From Purshia tridentata (Eukaryota; Streptophyta; Magnoliopsida; Rosales; Rosaceae), in assembly GCA_003254885.1 (NCBI GenBank), contig QANT01006335.1, positions 87,889 through 151,888 on the forward strand: DNA of 64,000 nucleotides, read 5' to 3'. Positions 40,501 through 53,923 of this stretch are shown in pieces; the first letter of the stretch is position 1, and the number at the start of each line of letters is the position of its first letter. A program made the translations under genes and the position numbers. The notes below the pieces were generated by a model. The model was not told where the DNA came from, did not search any database, and saw only the letters and a list, made by a program, of their open reading frames with translations.

Positions 40501-43500
40501 AATAAAGCAATCCTTGGAGTAAGATGCACATTTTTAATGAGGAAATACTTTTTTTTTTTAATCAGAAACATGATTTATCGATTGAATAATGATTGTGTTT
40601 ACACAAAGGTCTTTACCTTCTCAGAACTCATGGACCTAGAGTTGGTCAATATGAAAAAGCATGTAGCACTTTTTCTGAACTGCTCAATTAATGATTTTAC
40701 AGTCCTGAAAAGAACAAATAACAGTTTATAAAAACCCTAGAATGTCTGCTCGTTTTATAATAAAATGGTATACACGGCTTCCTTCTACCTTAACAGAGTT
40801 GCACATAAGACAACTAAAGACACTCACCATTCAGTTAAGACCTCAATATCATGTACGGTTTGAGTTCCAGTAGGATCATCATCAAGAACAACCAAAGTCT
40901 TTGAATTGGCCTGATTTAGTCTCTGTATTTCACCAATGGGATCTACTGGCCACTCAACTGGAAGAGATTGCAAGACGAAGTCTTTCTTAACAACCGGAAG
41001 TTTTCCTTCTACCTTAACACCTGTGAGTATCTCATAAACCTACAGGCATACAAAAGTACTAGTTAAACCACGGACTGCCACCACCAGCCCTTTTGGCATG
41101 GTGACACCTTTCTGCAAGACTACAGTAAATGCGGGATACAGGCAGAATGGATTCAAAAGATAAGTTCCACTGCTCAATTTTGATAAGATATGTTAAAACT
41201 ACTGAAATGGAGATCAAAAGGTAGTAAGTTGTGGGGAATTTATTCGTATGTGGCTAGCCAATTATCAGGAATGTGAGGGAGTTGTTTCACATTGATGGAC
41301 ATGTAAGGAAGATTTGAGAAACCACAAGTGAGATATGGAGGAACATGATTTCAGTGCTCAGGTTTGTTGTAGTACTCTGATATCTCTGTAATTATCTATA
41401 TTGTAGTGGATTCTCTTGTCCTTGGACATAGGCAAGATTGTGACAAACTATGTTCAATATTGTGCTCTCTTGTGTGTGAGAGAGATTTATTTTGTCATTA
41501 ATCTCTATGATGGACCTGCTTTTATAAAAACCTAATAGTGGTCTCAGACCCTCCTGGAGGGGGATTGCTAAGAGTTCTCTTGCCTTGTATCCATTATTTT
41601 ATGTTTCAACTTATATAGTAAAATCAAAATGAGCTATATGCCAAAAGGTTTCAAGTAAGGAAAAGCCAACGCAGAAAGATTTATTATGTCTGGAATTATG
41701 TTTAGATACTCTTTCATGTCTTATGTTTTGGTTTACTTAACAAACTATCTTTGTTCATAAGAAAGAAAAAACCAACAAGACTTGCCCATACCTTAACCAC
41801 ACCAGCATCATCTAGCCGGCCCCAGCCTGCAGCAGAACCTGGTAAACAGTTGCATCAAGTATTAGTTTCCATATGCAGGCTAAAAACTTAAAAGGAATCC
41901 AAGGGCCAACATTCTCTTCCAACTTGCCCATACCTTAACCACACCAGCATCATCTAACCGGCCCCAGCCTGCAGCAGAACCTGGTAAACAGTTGCATCAA
42001 GTATTAGTTTCCATATGCAGGCTAAACACTTAAAAGGAATCCAAGGGCCAACATTCTCTTCCCAGGTAATAACCGAGTTACAATTTACAAGTATGTATTT
42101 CTAGTTTCTGTTACACATTTCAGTATTATATTGATCACCTAACAGTTTTCTACGAAGACTTTACACCAAATGTCATAAGTATAGACTTATTTACCCTTCC
42201 ATCTCATTAAAGCTTTAGATTTTAAGAATTTTGAAAAGTACATATTCCGACATGTTATTTAGTTATTATGTTGCTGAGAAATGTGCTTTACCACATGACT
42301 ACCCCAAGAAGTCATGGAGTATGTCTCCACAGTCTCAGAAAGTAAAAGATAGAGCATAAGCCCAATGTATTTAAAGAGAGAGAAAAGTACACAGCACCTG
42401 ACAGGAATAGTTGATGGGCAACAGTCGAAAGATGAAGTGGAACTTTTCGGAATGAGCATTCAAGAGAAACAATTCCCTGTAGATATATAGGATATGATTT
42501 TAATAACCAGAAAATCACTTATTACTATAATTATAAATTGTTTCTATTGAAAAATACTGCATGGACTGAATGTCAGTCTGACCAAATCCTTCACAAAGAT
42601 ATCAAGCGCAGAATGCGGTGTATAATCATTGTCCAGCATGTGTGGAACACGATTTTCAAACATCCTGTAACAGAAGTGTTTGCTCGAGGTTAGTTAAACT
42701 CAAAAAACCAAAATCTGATTTGAATCTTGGACTAAGAAAGGATCCATGAAGTTTCACTTCTAAGATAAAATTAGATGATATCAGTTTACTTTCTTACCCA
42801 TTAAATGCCCAAATAGATAAATATTTAGAAACATGAAATTGATTAAAATTACAATGGCCATCAATCCCAACTAAAGAATCTGATAAACAAGTCGTCAAAC
42901 ATGATTTTGCTTCTTATCCAGAATAAATAAGTAGAGCATGTATTTTAATAAATATGTTCTTTCCAGAAACAGCATAGAGGTTTTTTATGTTATTAACATA
43001 TATAAGAGACGGAAGACGTAGTTAAGGACTTAATGTTTACTTATAGAGTTTAGGAATACTATAGCCTCAGGGTGCTTCGGATATAAAACAATAATTTTCC
43101 CATATTCTACAAGCTTAAGTTTTTGAGAATGGTGTTAAACCAACACAATTTATCATGGTATCAAAAGAGATTTTAAGTTTGAATATTTATGATTGCAACA
43201 TGTCGCGTGCTGGGCCCGCTGGTGGTGGTGAGAGAGACTCACATGCGAGAAGGAAAACAATTATTTGCTCACATCCTAATGGGAACCTTATCAAACCAAA
43301 ACAATTTATCATGGTGGACATTGGACATCAACAACACATCTCCTCTCAGAGTAGGAGGACCAAAGACTGATAATAACAATTAGATGAAACATCTGCATGT
43401 TCAATTAAACAAATTTAAGGTTTCAGAAAGTAGGAGCTAGATCAAGGAAGACAGTTACCAGGATGATCCCTCACTATTTGTGATGAAATCAAACAACATC

Positions 43501-46500
43501 CTTGTATTAAGACCCAATCGAGCTCCAAATGCCATTGCCTCAGCTCCTGACGCTATATGAACTCCAGCAAGCATTTGATTAACCATCTTTACACCACTGG
43601 AGAACAAAATATGAGAGGAATAGAGTAATGAAAATTTTACTTCCTCAGGAAAACCAGAACAATATGCATCATAAATTGAACGTATATACAACAATAAAGT
43701 GGACATATCATAGACCTACAATCATGTAAATAGGTAATGAAATGCATGATATAAACAAACATTGACCCACCTTCCAGCCCCACAACCTCCTTTGATAAAA
43801 TAAAGCTTCTCACTTAATGCTGTCCATAGTAAATAGCCAAGTATCAATTACAAAGTTATTTTATCAGTACCCTACAGCCCAAAAACTGAATTCTACTGAT
43901 GAACCTTGTAGTACATGCTTAGTACCTGAGAGTACTGAACCGGTACTCTTAAGAGCTTCATCTGTACCAGATGCCATAATCTGAGGAAGACACATCATTT
44001 CAAAGATAGGTTAGCGATATTCACACAAGCTATTGGAATAAAAGCAATGATTATTTTTGCACACCGTAAGTGTCCCCATGGAGGCTCTCACAACACCACC
44101 CGAAACAGGAGCATCCACCAACTTCAAACTCTTTCCTTCATCTATAACATTTGCAGAAGGAATACTAAGATTTCATTACAAAGTAAAGCATAACATAGTC
44201 CGAGGAAATATAAAATCAATAAATAACTAAATAAGGTTTTGAACGAAAAGTAAGATACAGCAAAAACTGGGACAGAAATATGTGGTTATATATATTTATT
44301 TCTATAGATGTCTAGATAGTATGTATATATTTACATATATTTATATATGCATGTGTGTGTAAAAGAACATCGCATGTAAAAACATACTTTGCAAGCGTTG
44401 ATAAAGTCGGCTCACAAATCCAGGAGAGACAGTGGATGTAAGGATAATTGAGGCTCCAGATGGAAGTGCTATAAAACACACGAGTTTGGGGTTAGTGCTA
44501 TTAAAAAACGGAGTAGGTATCTGAGAAGAATTTGTTTACCTGAAATAGCACCAAAACCTCCATATAAAGCGCTCTCAGCTTGAGCTTCATTTGTGACCAT
44601 TATTACCAGTACATCAACATCTAAAGAGAATGTGCGTCAGAAACAAATAGGTTATTGCACCAGATACAGACATTATATATAACTGATTTTTTTTAAGGTA
44701 GAATACAAAATAGCATCTACTTAACCATAATACTAATAAGGAATATGGAAACTATACAGAGGTGACTTATACCTGGAATGCAAAATATAATGTAAAAGGC
44801 CAATCTTCAGGCTTATGCTCATGTATCAACGTACATGCTTCAAAGATTCTCTCATAATTATAAAATCAATAAAAGGAACCAATAATTCATAAACTAATTT
44901 TTAAATGGGGCTTTAAACTTTTTAAGTCTTATCAAGTGATGAAGCTTCAACACCCCATTTGATTTTGCCATCCTCACTAATTTATTATTAATAAATCATC
45001 ATGTGTCCCTGCTAAACCCTAAACTTAATTGGAGATTCAATAGTTGATAGGGGGCCAAAATCCAATTCTAGCTCTCCATGGATATACTTATGCAAATTAC
45101 CCAATTACCCAGAAAAAAAAACTAAATCAAATGATATATAATTTGAATAAACATTTTGAGGCATGAGATTCTACAATCATGAAATGATTCACTTTCGACG
45201 TTAGGACAAGGAAAAAAAGGTTTAGAAGAATTTGTAAAGTACGGAAATACTGCTTTATAGAACATCAATTTATCTATAGCTTTCTAATTCTAGAACATTT
45301 AATATGCCTCCAATTACCTTTACATACTTCTGCTGGAGAGCTTCCAACCAAGCCACCAGCATTGGCAAATCGAGTTAGTGTTGGTTTATATATCTGCATC
45401 CAAAAGAAGGCGGAAAAGTAGATCAGTTCTAGTGGTATCTTAAACTATAGTCTATATATGCACCTTAAATCAATATATTTAGTCCAACTTCTTTAATGAA
45501 ATAAGAATGCAATCTGAGGAATTACATCATAACCCAGAACAGAAAAGTTTGATTTTAAAAGGTGAGTTGCCATGCCAAATCCCATTGCTCCAAGGCCAAT
45601 GAATCCAATTCGGTTCACAGTATCTGATTTGGCAACAATGTGGCTTGCCAATTGCTTAGGGATGTAAGCCTCATCATTCACTGCATCTGAAATTCTCACT
45701 CCAAGTTTCTTTTCCCAAACCTGTACAACAGTTGTACAGTGTACAAATAAGAAAGAACAAGTAGCTGTTAATAAAAGAAACGCATCTTTCAAAACACTTT
45801 TAATGTAAAACAGGAGGAACTGAGGCCACAAAAAACCTCTAATCAGATTTTCTTTTTAGCTAAACAATATAAATAACCTTAATCAACGTGGCATCTTCAT
45901 CATCTGTGTTACCATGTGAAGATCCTGAAAAAGAATATGTATGAGAATGTATTAAGCACGAAGCAGGTCTTCCAAATATCAAACAGTACCAAGTAATTTG
46001 ATATAGTTTTAAGATTCCGTACCAAGAATAAGTTGTTGATGAGCAACTGCTAAAAGTGGGAGAGGAAAAGTAAGGGATTTGGCCAGATCCAATATAACCC
46101 GCTTGAACATGGAAAATTTCACGAGTCTTATGTAATGAGAAAAAACAATTAAAGGCACCAAGACAAAGACTATACTAAAAGTTCAACAATTCAAAAGCCA
46201 AGAAAGATAATATTGTGATTATAAGATTCTTTAGACAGAAAACACCCAATGCCATTGATTGAAGTTGATCCAAATATAAAACACAAAAAGTGCACTTAGA
46301 ACAGAACCCAGTGAAGCAGTGATACAAAGCTTGAAACAAGAGTGATTGCAGTATATCTTACCAATTTTTGAACAAGAGTGTTGAGTAAATTATCTTTGGC
46401 AGTACCCCTTAACAACTCGGGGACATGATTCTTAAAAACCCTGCAATCAGAAAACATACCCCCAACCCCAAATGGTGGCATAATATGAAATGGATAATCA

Positions 46501-49500
46501 ATTAAATCAATAATAAATACTTGAAATGGTGGCATAATATGAAAATTGAAATGATAAAAACATAAGTTAACACAATAAGTATCTAATTAATCATTACTGG
46601 ATACAGAAAATAGCTCCAGCACCTAAATTTAGACTGTAGATATATTTGCTGTATAGCCTGTATTATATTCCCTAAAACCATAAAAAAAGAAAAATTGAGT
46701 TATTTATAGTAGGTCTGATAATATTCTTATAGAACCTAAATCTGATGTGTCTTCACTACAGATAAAATGTTTATATCTGAACAATCTGAAACCTCTTGAC
46801 AAGAGTTCAGAAAGATTTGGAAAACAAATAGCATCCTAAATATTCAGTGAGCTACATTAAGGTATAGCACTTACAATACAAACTTGTGTTGTAAGTTTGA
46901 CTTTAAAACATGAAACATTGTCATGAAAGAGATATAGATAACAACTATAAATCATAAGCACGAACCATGAGTTTCCTGCAGCATTAGATATGATATCATA
47001 GATAATCCACGGATGAATACCAGCTTTAGCACCGAGAGAGATAGCCTCCACAGAAGCAACAAGATGAATACCCTCAAGCAGTTCCTTAATCATCTTAATT
47101 TTGCTGCAATATGAAGAAAACTAGAATATCATGAGATAAATATAAATAAAACATATTTGGATTTTGAACACAACCAGGAAATCTCAAAAATTAATTGAGT
47201 AATTATTTCCTTCTAAAAACAGATTAAGGACAAACAAAATGTACATTTTTCACTTCTATATGGAGAAAATTTGCATATATACACATCAAGAAAATGCAGT
47301 CTAATTGTATTCTTAATTATGTAAAAAGGTTCACAAGATGAAGAATAACACGCACCTTCCAGCACCAACTTCACCCTCAAAAGTGTAAAGCTTTTCACAC
47401 ATTGCTGTAAGCAAGAGAAAGTAATTTGACTAAGATGAAATAAAGACATTAGAAATAAAGGCTTATCAAAAGTATCTTCCAGTATGAGTATTTTCATTTA
47501 TTCGAATCAATATTTACCTGAGAGCACAGGTTGTGCCTTTAAAATGGCATCTGACTTTCCTGAGGAAGCAATCTAAGGAGTTATAAAAATATCAGCACTC
47601 CACCCAAAATAGACTAGATGATTTGGGGGGCAAGGGGGAAGGGATAATCTTCACATCAGATAATGATGAGCAAGTAATCTTACCATGATTTTTCCATTTA
47701 AACCATCAGATACGCCCTTCTTGGCATATATATCTACAAGATAAGCTGTCTCACAATCATCTGCAAAGATGTATACTCAGCAGTCAAACAGGGAACAAAG
47801 ATTACAAGATAGAAACTCATTTCTGGAAAACACATCATATAGTGCCAACAATATTAGGGTTCAAATTGCCTGTGAAATACGTCTCCAGATTCAGAATAGA
47901 CGATGATAATAATGTTGAACGAAAAATGACAACAATATCCTTCTGCAATCCTGCATTCACATACCGTTACACAATCAGAATATCATTAAAGTAACTGGAA
48001 AAATATATGGGGATAAGAGAAATAATGTAGAGAAGCTTCAAAAAGACCTTTCAAAGCACACTCATTTCCAGAAGTTACATCATTAATTTGATCTGCTTGA
48101 GATATTAACACAATCAAAGCTGCAACATCTGCAAGCCATCGAAGAAAAGAAAAGAAGAAAGAAGAGAGAGGTAAACATTAGTATGTCAACCCTTTTTTTT
48201 AAAGTAAGATAGAAAGTCAATCCTCAGAAATGGTCATGTTGAACCAGAAAAGGTACATTCTCAATGAATATCAGAGACAACAAAAGCCATAAGAAGGCAT
48301 AATAATTATAATTACCCTATGATTAAATCTAAGCAGAGCTTTGCATTTTATCTCTAAATCACCAAACGTCACTTACAATCTAAATAAACATGTCAATATG
48401 ATGATGTATATTGCTTTACCTTTCCCTGCCTCCTTTGCGCTGCCACATCTAATCCCCCCAAGCTTTAAAAACTCATTTATCAAAGGCTCGTGCATCTGCA
48501 GATGGAACAATTGCATTAGAAATTAACACCACTCCCAAAAAGAGTTTTTGTTTCTTAGAGTGAGCTACCAACGAGATAATTACCTTGCAGATACATATAC
48601 TAAACTTACATGATGAAGAAACTTGGTCGTTTCTCATTTAAGTATGAAGTCATATCATATATGATATAACCTTGATTTTCTTAAACCTTTCTATGAACAA
48701 AGAACAATTAAATGCCTCTTAATCTTCTGTGAATAAAATTGTGTACACATATCATTTTTATGCACAATGGTTGGGCCAAATAATAGAAGAACCCTCAAAC
48801 TATAGATATGAAGGAAAAAATTCAGATTAATTAGTTTCATTAGATAGATTAAGAAATTCACCTATTAGCATTCAGATGAAATTATACCTATCATCTCATA
48901 AACATCAATAAGTTTTTTAAGATTACAAAAATTCAACTTTTTTTATATATTCTAAATTTCAGCCTAAACTCCCTTTCTCTTAGAGATTTTTTTTATAAAT
49001 CTTGAGATATTGATAAATCTTCATGAAATTTATTTAACTTACACATTCGAGTTAGTACTTTCCATTTCCTTTTCCTTTCTTACATATTAGACCTATTAAT
49101 CAATATCCATTAAATAATTATTAAAATTTTATCTTATTGTAAAAAACCATAGAAATTAACCTAACAGACGCAACTGTACCCAAATCTTGCCCAAACTTTA
49201 ACAACCAAGACCTCTAACCCAGTTACATGAATATTTTTTTAAAACTAGGGAGAGAGTGGACTGTGGACATATATTGTGACTGCAATATCATCCGTTAGGA
49301 GAGCTTCTCTTGCACGGAACAAGAGCAATAGAAAAAATTCAGAAAAAGAGAGGCAGGGAGGGGCGTCAGAGGGGGTCCACCGGTTAATGTAAGAGAGTCC
49401 GTTTTTGTTCCATAAATTCTCTCCGCATGAGAGAACAATCCCATCCGTGAGTAGCTGCATAACCCACATTACAACTTTAGCATTACACAGGTCACAGGTG

Positions 49501-50267
49501 TCTGTTCTGGTATATCTCCGACAGACCAGAAACATTTAACGGGAACATATGTCATGTGCTTTTCGTTCTTTGCTTCATAGCTGGAGTTAGAGAAAACCCA
49601 ATTGGGCCCCATATGTAACAAAGCAGGGCATGCCCCTTAAAGATACAGATCTAAATTCCGACCATATTAATTATCAAGGTACAATTTTAGCCTGGGCTCC
49701 ACCATCCACCATCCACCATCCATCATCTGATTAACTGTATCCCAGGTCCCATGAAACTCAAAATGGTGTCAATTTATACAATTTCACAAAAAATGCATTG
49801 CCAAAGGCCCAAAGGTGCCCACGTCAACAATTACTCAATGAATAGTTAGATCCTACTTGCAGTACCCAGTTTGCCTAAACCATAGAAATCAAAATATCAG
49901 GTGGGTGTGGGTGTCCCAACTCCCAAGGGACACCACCAACATTCACATTGGTCCTCTTAGAGTTTATTGTCATCGCAGTTAAGTGCTTACGTAATTAAAT
50001 ATGTAACACTTGAATTTCCAAAAATGGAAATTCTTAACTAACCAAGTTCTCAATTATTCTTTCATTTCCAGGAAATTCAAATCCCCGGCTACTAACCAAA
50101 CCAAAATGGCAGAATATAAATAGACTAAAAAGGATAGAAAATTAAGCAAACAAAAAGAAAGAAACCTCGAATGCTTGGACTCTGTAGCCATTGCGGAGAA
50201 GTGAAGCAGCTAGGTCCAAGCTCAAGTCATCCAATCCCACGAACCCAACAACACCACGAAACGCCAT
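34113..50267 (-). CDS. Giant fusion: two beta-hydroxyacid dehydrogenase domains + DUF1537/OtnK-type kinase + class II aldolase
   Basis: The order from N to C is as follows. (1) A first 3-hydroxyisobutyrate-dehydrogenase-like domain (exons about 50267 to 46090), starting MAFRGVVGFVGLDD. (2) A second such domain (about 45740 to 42310) with intact NAD motif GFIGLGAMGFGMA, substrate motif VDAPVSGGVVRASMG and catalytic VKMVNQML. (3) A DUF1537/3-oxo-tetronate-kinase-like domain (about 41040 to 36850) with VVLDDDPTGTQTVHDIE, VVLRGDSTLRGHFPEE, VGSYVPKTTEQVE and ILAKGGITSSDLATKAL. (4) A zinc class II aldolase (about 36430 to 34113) with GAFNVYNLEGAEAIV, HFDHGTLKQDL, VDGSHLSFTENV, VCIGNVHGKYP, LHGASGLS and KFNVNTEVRKAY. 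It ends FGSAGKA. There are several dozen short exons; the first intron (48497-50163) is the longest. I recall Arabidopsis At1g18270, annotated as a ketose-bisphosphate aldolase class-II family protein of similar build, adjacent to HRD3A. The substrate is unknown; see findings. A 47-nt exon is present twice. Confidence 0.92.
37478..37507. repeat. (GA)n microsatellite
   Basis: About fifteen GA units in an intron of the fusion gene, close to an exon edge. Confidence 0.9.
39685..39707. repeat. (GA)n microsatellite
   Basis: About eleven GA units directly beside an exon of the kinase domain of the fusion gene. Confidence 0.85.
41780..41920. repeat. Tandem duplication, copy A, with a complete 47-nt exon
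   Basis: It is identical to 41922-42062 except for two substitutions (CTAGCC/CTAACC in the exon, and an A/C change in the intron part). The exon copy is 41792-41838 on the minus strand, coding GSAAGWGRLDDAGVVK, with AG acceptor and GT donor. The exon difference is synonymous. Confidence 0.95.
41922..42062. repeat. Tandem duplication, copy B, with a complete 47-nt exon
   Basis: This is the second copy, 142 bp to the right and first in transcription order. The exon copy is 41934-41980 with the same acceptor and donor. Because the exon is 47 nt, joining both copies shifts the frame. Confidence 0.95.
48497..50163. other. Long first intron of the fusion gene
   Basis: This is 1.67 kb of non-coding sequence between exon 1 (50164-50267) and exon 2 (about 48413-48496). 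It is AT-rich, with CCATCCACCATCC-type repeats at 49700-49725. Plant first introns often carry enhancers; nothing specific was identified. Confidence 0.6.
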
Positions 50268-53200
50268 TGCAGCCACACCCCTTTGCTTTGCTCTGCTTTG
50301 ATTTGCTTAGTTTTTGCCAAAAGTGGACTGAATTTGAGCTTGCTTCTTTTTTCGGTGAGATGAATTTGAGTTTTGTTTAAAGTGTAAAATATATACAACA
50401 TGATGCAGACTTGTAGAGTTGCCTAAGCATACACGATTCCATCGTGGGAAATGTCCGTACACGCGCCTGTAAATAGCCAACACTCGCTGTTTTATCAGAG
50501 TTGACGTCATTCTTATGTTTTCCTCCATATTTTTCTTTTGTTTCTTCGAAAACGACACAGCGCAATAAATTTGGATGCCAATGGCCCTTGAGGAGGATAT
50601 TAAGGGTGCCTCACCGTAAGACCATCGAATCGATTGGTGGGGCTTCGCGCGCAGCGTTTGCCGTCCAATACATTCATAATAATCTCTCGTTGTAAAATAG
50701 GCAGGGGACTCTATGAATATTTACGATAATGTTTTAGTTCGATCTTTATATGAATATTTGCTTTTCTACTTGTATTATATTTGTTGGGAAATCTATAAAT
50801 AAGTCAACAACCAAGCCAAATAATCATTTTGTCTCAAATTATATATATGATGTCTGCATGACTAGTACATGATGTACACACTTGCATGCGTGACTACAAC
50901 ATGTCAAACATCAAACACAAAGAACGTCAAATTTTATGTTTTAAAAAACCGACAAAAACAAGTTTACATCTTTTATAATAAAGAAGTGCAGATGCACCAC
51001 ACTTATGTATTATGCAGTGTACATTAGAGTGATCGAATTAAAATCCACGATGATTACCCTCAACTCTAATCTTTAAAATTAAGAAATTTAGGAACTTAAA
51101 AGATGTTTCTTTTTTATTGAAAAGTTATATTAAAAAGTGGAAATAACATCTGGAAAGTGGGGGCGGCTACCTTTTGGTCTTTGGACGATTGCGCGTAGGA
51201 TTAGTTTTGTATTTGATGCATCCACGTGGCCCTCATAGCGATGACTAGACATCGACTAGGAACATGCTTATCCCTACTAAACTAGAATCTATTATCCTCA
51301 GACACCACGTCGGCATCATACAGTCCCTGCGTGAACAACAAATATAGAGTGAGATATTATTGTCTGTGATAACAGTGAGATCATCATTATCTATATTTTT
51401 TGTCACGCAAATCCCATAAAGTTTTGAATTTTAGATGATTTAATTTCGTTTAACAATAATTACATATAGGCTTTTAAAAAATAAAATAACAGTAACTATT
51501 TTTTTTTAAATTGACATCACTGTTATGAAAACAATGGTCCCTGCCATGCATGGGATATAACTTTGATGAAGAGAAACGACCAGCTACTTGGCTAGGAAGC
51601 TTCGTAGCAATTGCAGAATAAGAGAGTTAAGACAAACAAGCAAATCAGTTTTGATGTGCATGTATGTATACGTAGAGTGTGTGTGTGTGTGTTAAGAAAA
51701 ATGAAATGAGAGGATCGAAACAAAAAACTTAAAGCTTGGAAGCTTCATATATAGTTGCAGAAAGATGCATGTGCTGCTTAGGAAATTTCACCTCTGCAAA
51801 GACTCAAATGACTTTATTGGCTTCATATTTGAGATGCTGTAAAATTAAGACATGGTAAACAGTGCCGGATCCATAAATATTTGTTCATTGGGCCATCCTA
51901 TATAAAATATGGGCCCAAAAATTGTGCATTTTTGGAGAGGCATCATCTGGGCTTTAGAAAAACAAAGTCCAATGGATATTGGGAAAGAGAGTTTCCCACT
52001 TTCACTTATCATATAAAAACCTCACTCAACAATAGCACGAGTGTCATGAGCACGGAGAGGGAGAGAGAGAGAGGTACCCTCCACAGTCATTCTGCAGTTT
52101 GCAAGCTTGACTGAAAAGTACAAAACCGTACTCACAGAACATTACGTTACTCACTGACTTACTCCCCCAAATCCAAAGACCCAACATTACTTTCATTACT
52201 CACATTTCTCTGCCCTTCCCCAACCCACAATCTACCTCGTTTGCCTCCTAAACCAGTAGCTCTCTTCAGGTATCGGTTTAATTTTGATATTTCTCATTTG
52301 GGTGATTTCGGTTATTGAACTTGCAATGCAAATTTTGTGTTTGATTTTACATTCTGTTAATTTTGTTCGAGTTGTGACTATAGAGGTTCTTTCTCCTTGA
52401 GATATAGAATTCTTGAGCTTCTTTCTTCTTAAAATATGTAATCCCTGTTTGTGATTCTTTGGCCTTGGAGGTGTAGACATATGGGTATGTTATGAAATGG
52501 AAGAAGAATAACCAATTAAAATTCACAAAATAAATGAAAAAAAGATTATGGACTTTCTAACAGAAATATTATTTGTCCCCTAATTGGGAGGTTTTCTTTA
52601 TTTGCGAGTTTGATAAAACTTTTGGTAAAGTTTAGCAGCAGGCTACATATATTTTTTTTGTTAAACTATCTGTACTTGCATGTTTGGTATTATTACTTTT
52701 ATATCTATAATAATTCTTGTCATTAGTTTAAATTGTGTCCTTTTTTTCTGATATATGTCTAGTTGGCGTGGTCTTGGTTTGGCTATTACTTTAGTTTCCC
52801 CTCTTTCTTGGAGGCTTCTTGGATCGTGGATGTGATGTGAAGGAAGTATCTGTTTCGTGTACTACAATCTCTTAGCACCTTCATTTGTATGTGTGCGTGC
52901 GTGTGTGCTTTTGCAGGTACTTACACGCGCATGTATTAATATGCAGGAAGTATACTTTTTGTGTACTACCATCTCTTAACACCTTCATTTATATGTGTGT
53001 GTGCGCACGTGTGAACGCTTGTGCTTATGCAGGTACTTGCATATGTATTTCAGTGTGTCTCTTGTAAAGTCATGTATGCGTGTGTGTTATTTTAATGTTA
53101 ATGAAAAGAGAATAAAAGAAAGGGAATGTGGAATGGTGTTACCTTCTGATTGTCAACTTTCATTGATCTTCGAGGGATCTAATTACCTTATGAGAAACTA

Positions 53201-53923
53201 TACAATCATTAGGTTTGTAACAGAGAATATGACCTTAGAGGGGGCTGAATTTTTAAACAATATTGATGTAGGTGACTCCTGAATTAGCTTAAATGAAGGT
53301 TTACTTGAGTTGAGTTGAGGGTTGGAGTCATAGCCAATTCGAGAGTCCTATCTCAGTGCAAAGGACTTGAGTTCCAGAGAGTGAGGCTGCAGTGTTTTAT
53401 TGCTGTTCTTCATTATTTCTTGTGGGCGGAGGGCATAAATATTATTTATCGTGTATCATTTTTTTTGTTTCTTAATTATTCATTTTATTTTAATTATGAA
53501 CCCTAAGTGCATACCATCTCTTACCTTTTGATGTGGGGTGAGGGAGACAAGTGATTTTCTAGTCCTAACATCATTATAAGATGATGACTCTCTATGTGTG
53601 AACCACCATACTTGGTTTTAAGGTGATTTGCAAGAGTATCAGTATAGCTGAATGCTTATGAGGAAACGGCTCCCCTTTAATTTATGGGATTTAACGTTGT
53701 TTCTTATTCATATATGACTTTTTTAATATTGGAAGTCATGTATTTCGATATAATTTAGCTGGGTAAGACTTTAAGAGTTGTTGTGAAATGACACTTTTGC
53801 ATTGATGTACGCTCTTCCAAATATGGAATCTGTTCCATGCTTTATAATTTTTTTATATATAACTCCATCTATATGCTTGCTGATATTAGATGCATACATT
53901 TCAGTGCAAGGGTTGGTTTTGTA
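50268..53923. other. Divergent region with promoters and probable 5'-leader intron of the Harbinger-derived gene
   Basis: The fusion-gene promoter is on the left, followed by AT-rich DNA and GA/GT microsatellites (51676-51691, 52059-52073). From about 52080 the sequence looks like a leader with GA- and CT-rich runs. A donor at about 52270 (CAG|GTATCG) and an acceptor at about 53904 (TTTCAG) could make a ~1.6-kb 5'-UTR intron. The short reading frames inside are not convincing. Confidence 0.4.
52841..53050. repeat. Imperfect 104-bp tandem duplication
   Basis: Copy 1 begins AGGAAGTAT at 52841 and copy 2 at 52945. Both contain GTGTACTAC, ATCTCTTA, CACCTTCATTT, a TG/CG-rich run and TGCAGGTACTT. 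They lie inside the probable 5'-leader intron of the Harbinger-derived gene, and each copy holds a TGCAG that could act as a cryptic acceptor. Confidence 0.8.

Noticed and set aside
43155-43383. Overlapping open frames on the plus strand in an intron of the fusion gene
   Set aside because: They lie in an intron between well placed exons and have low-complexity Arg/Gly composition without homology.
52885-53282. Cys/Val-rich open frames in the TG-rich leader region
   Set aside because: They are produced by TG/CG microsatellite-like sequence and a tandem duplication.
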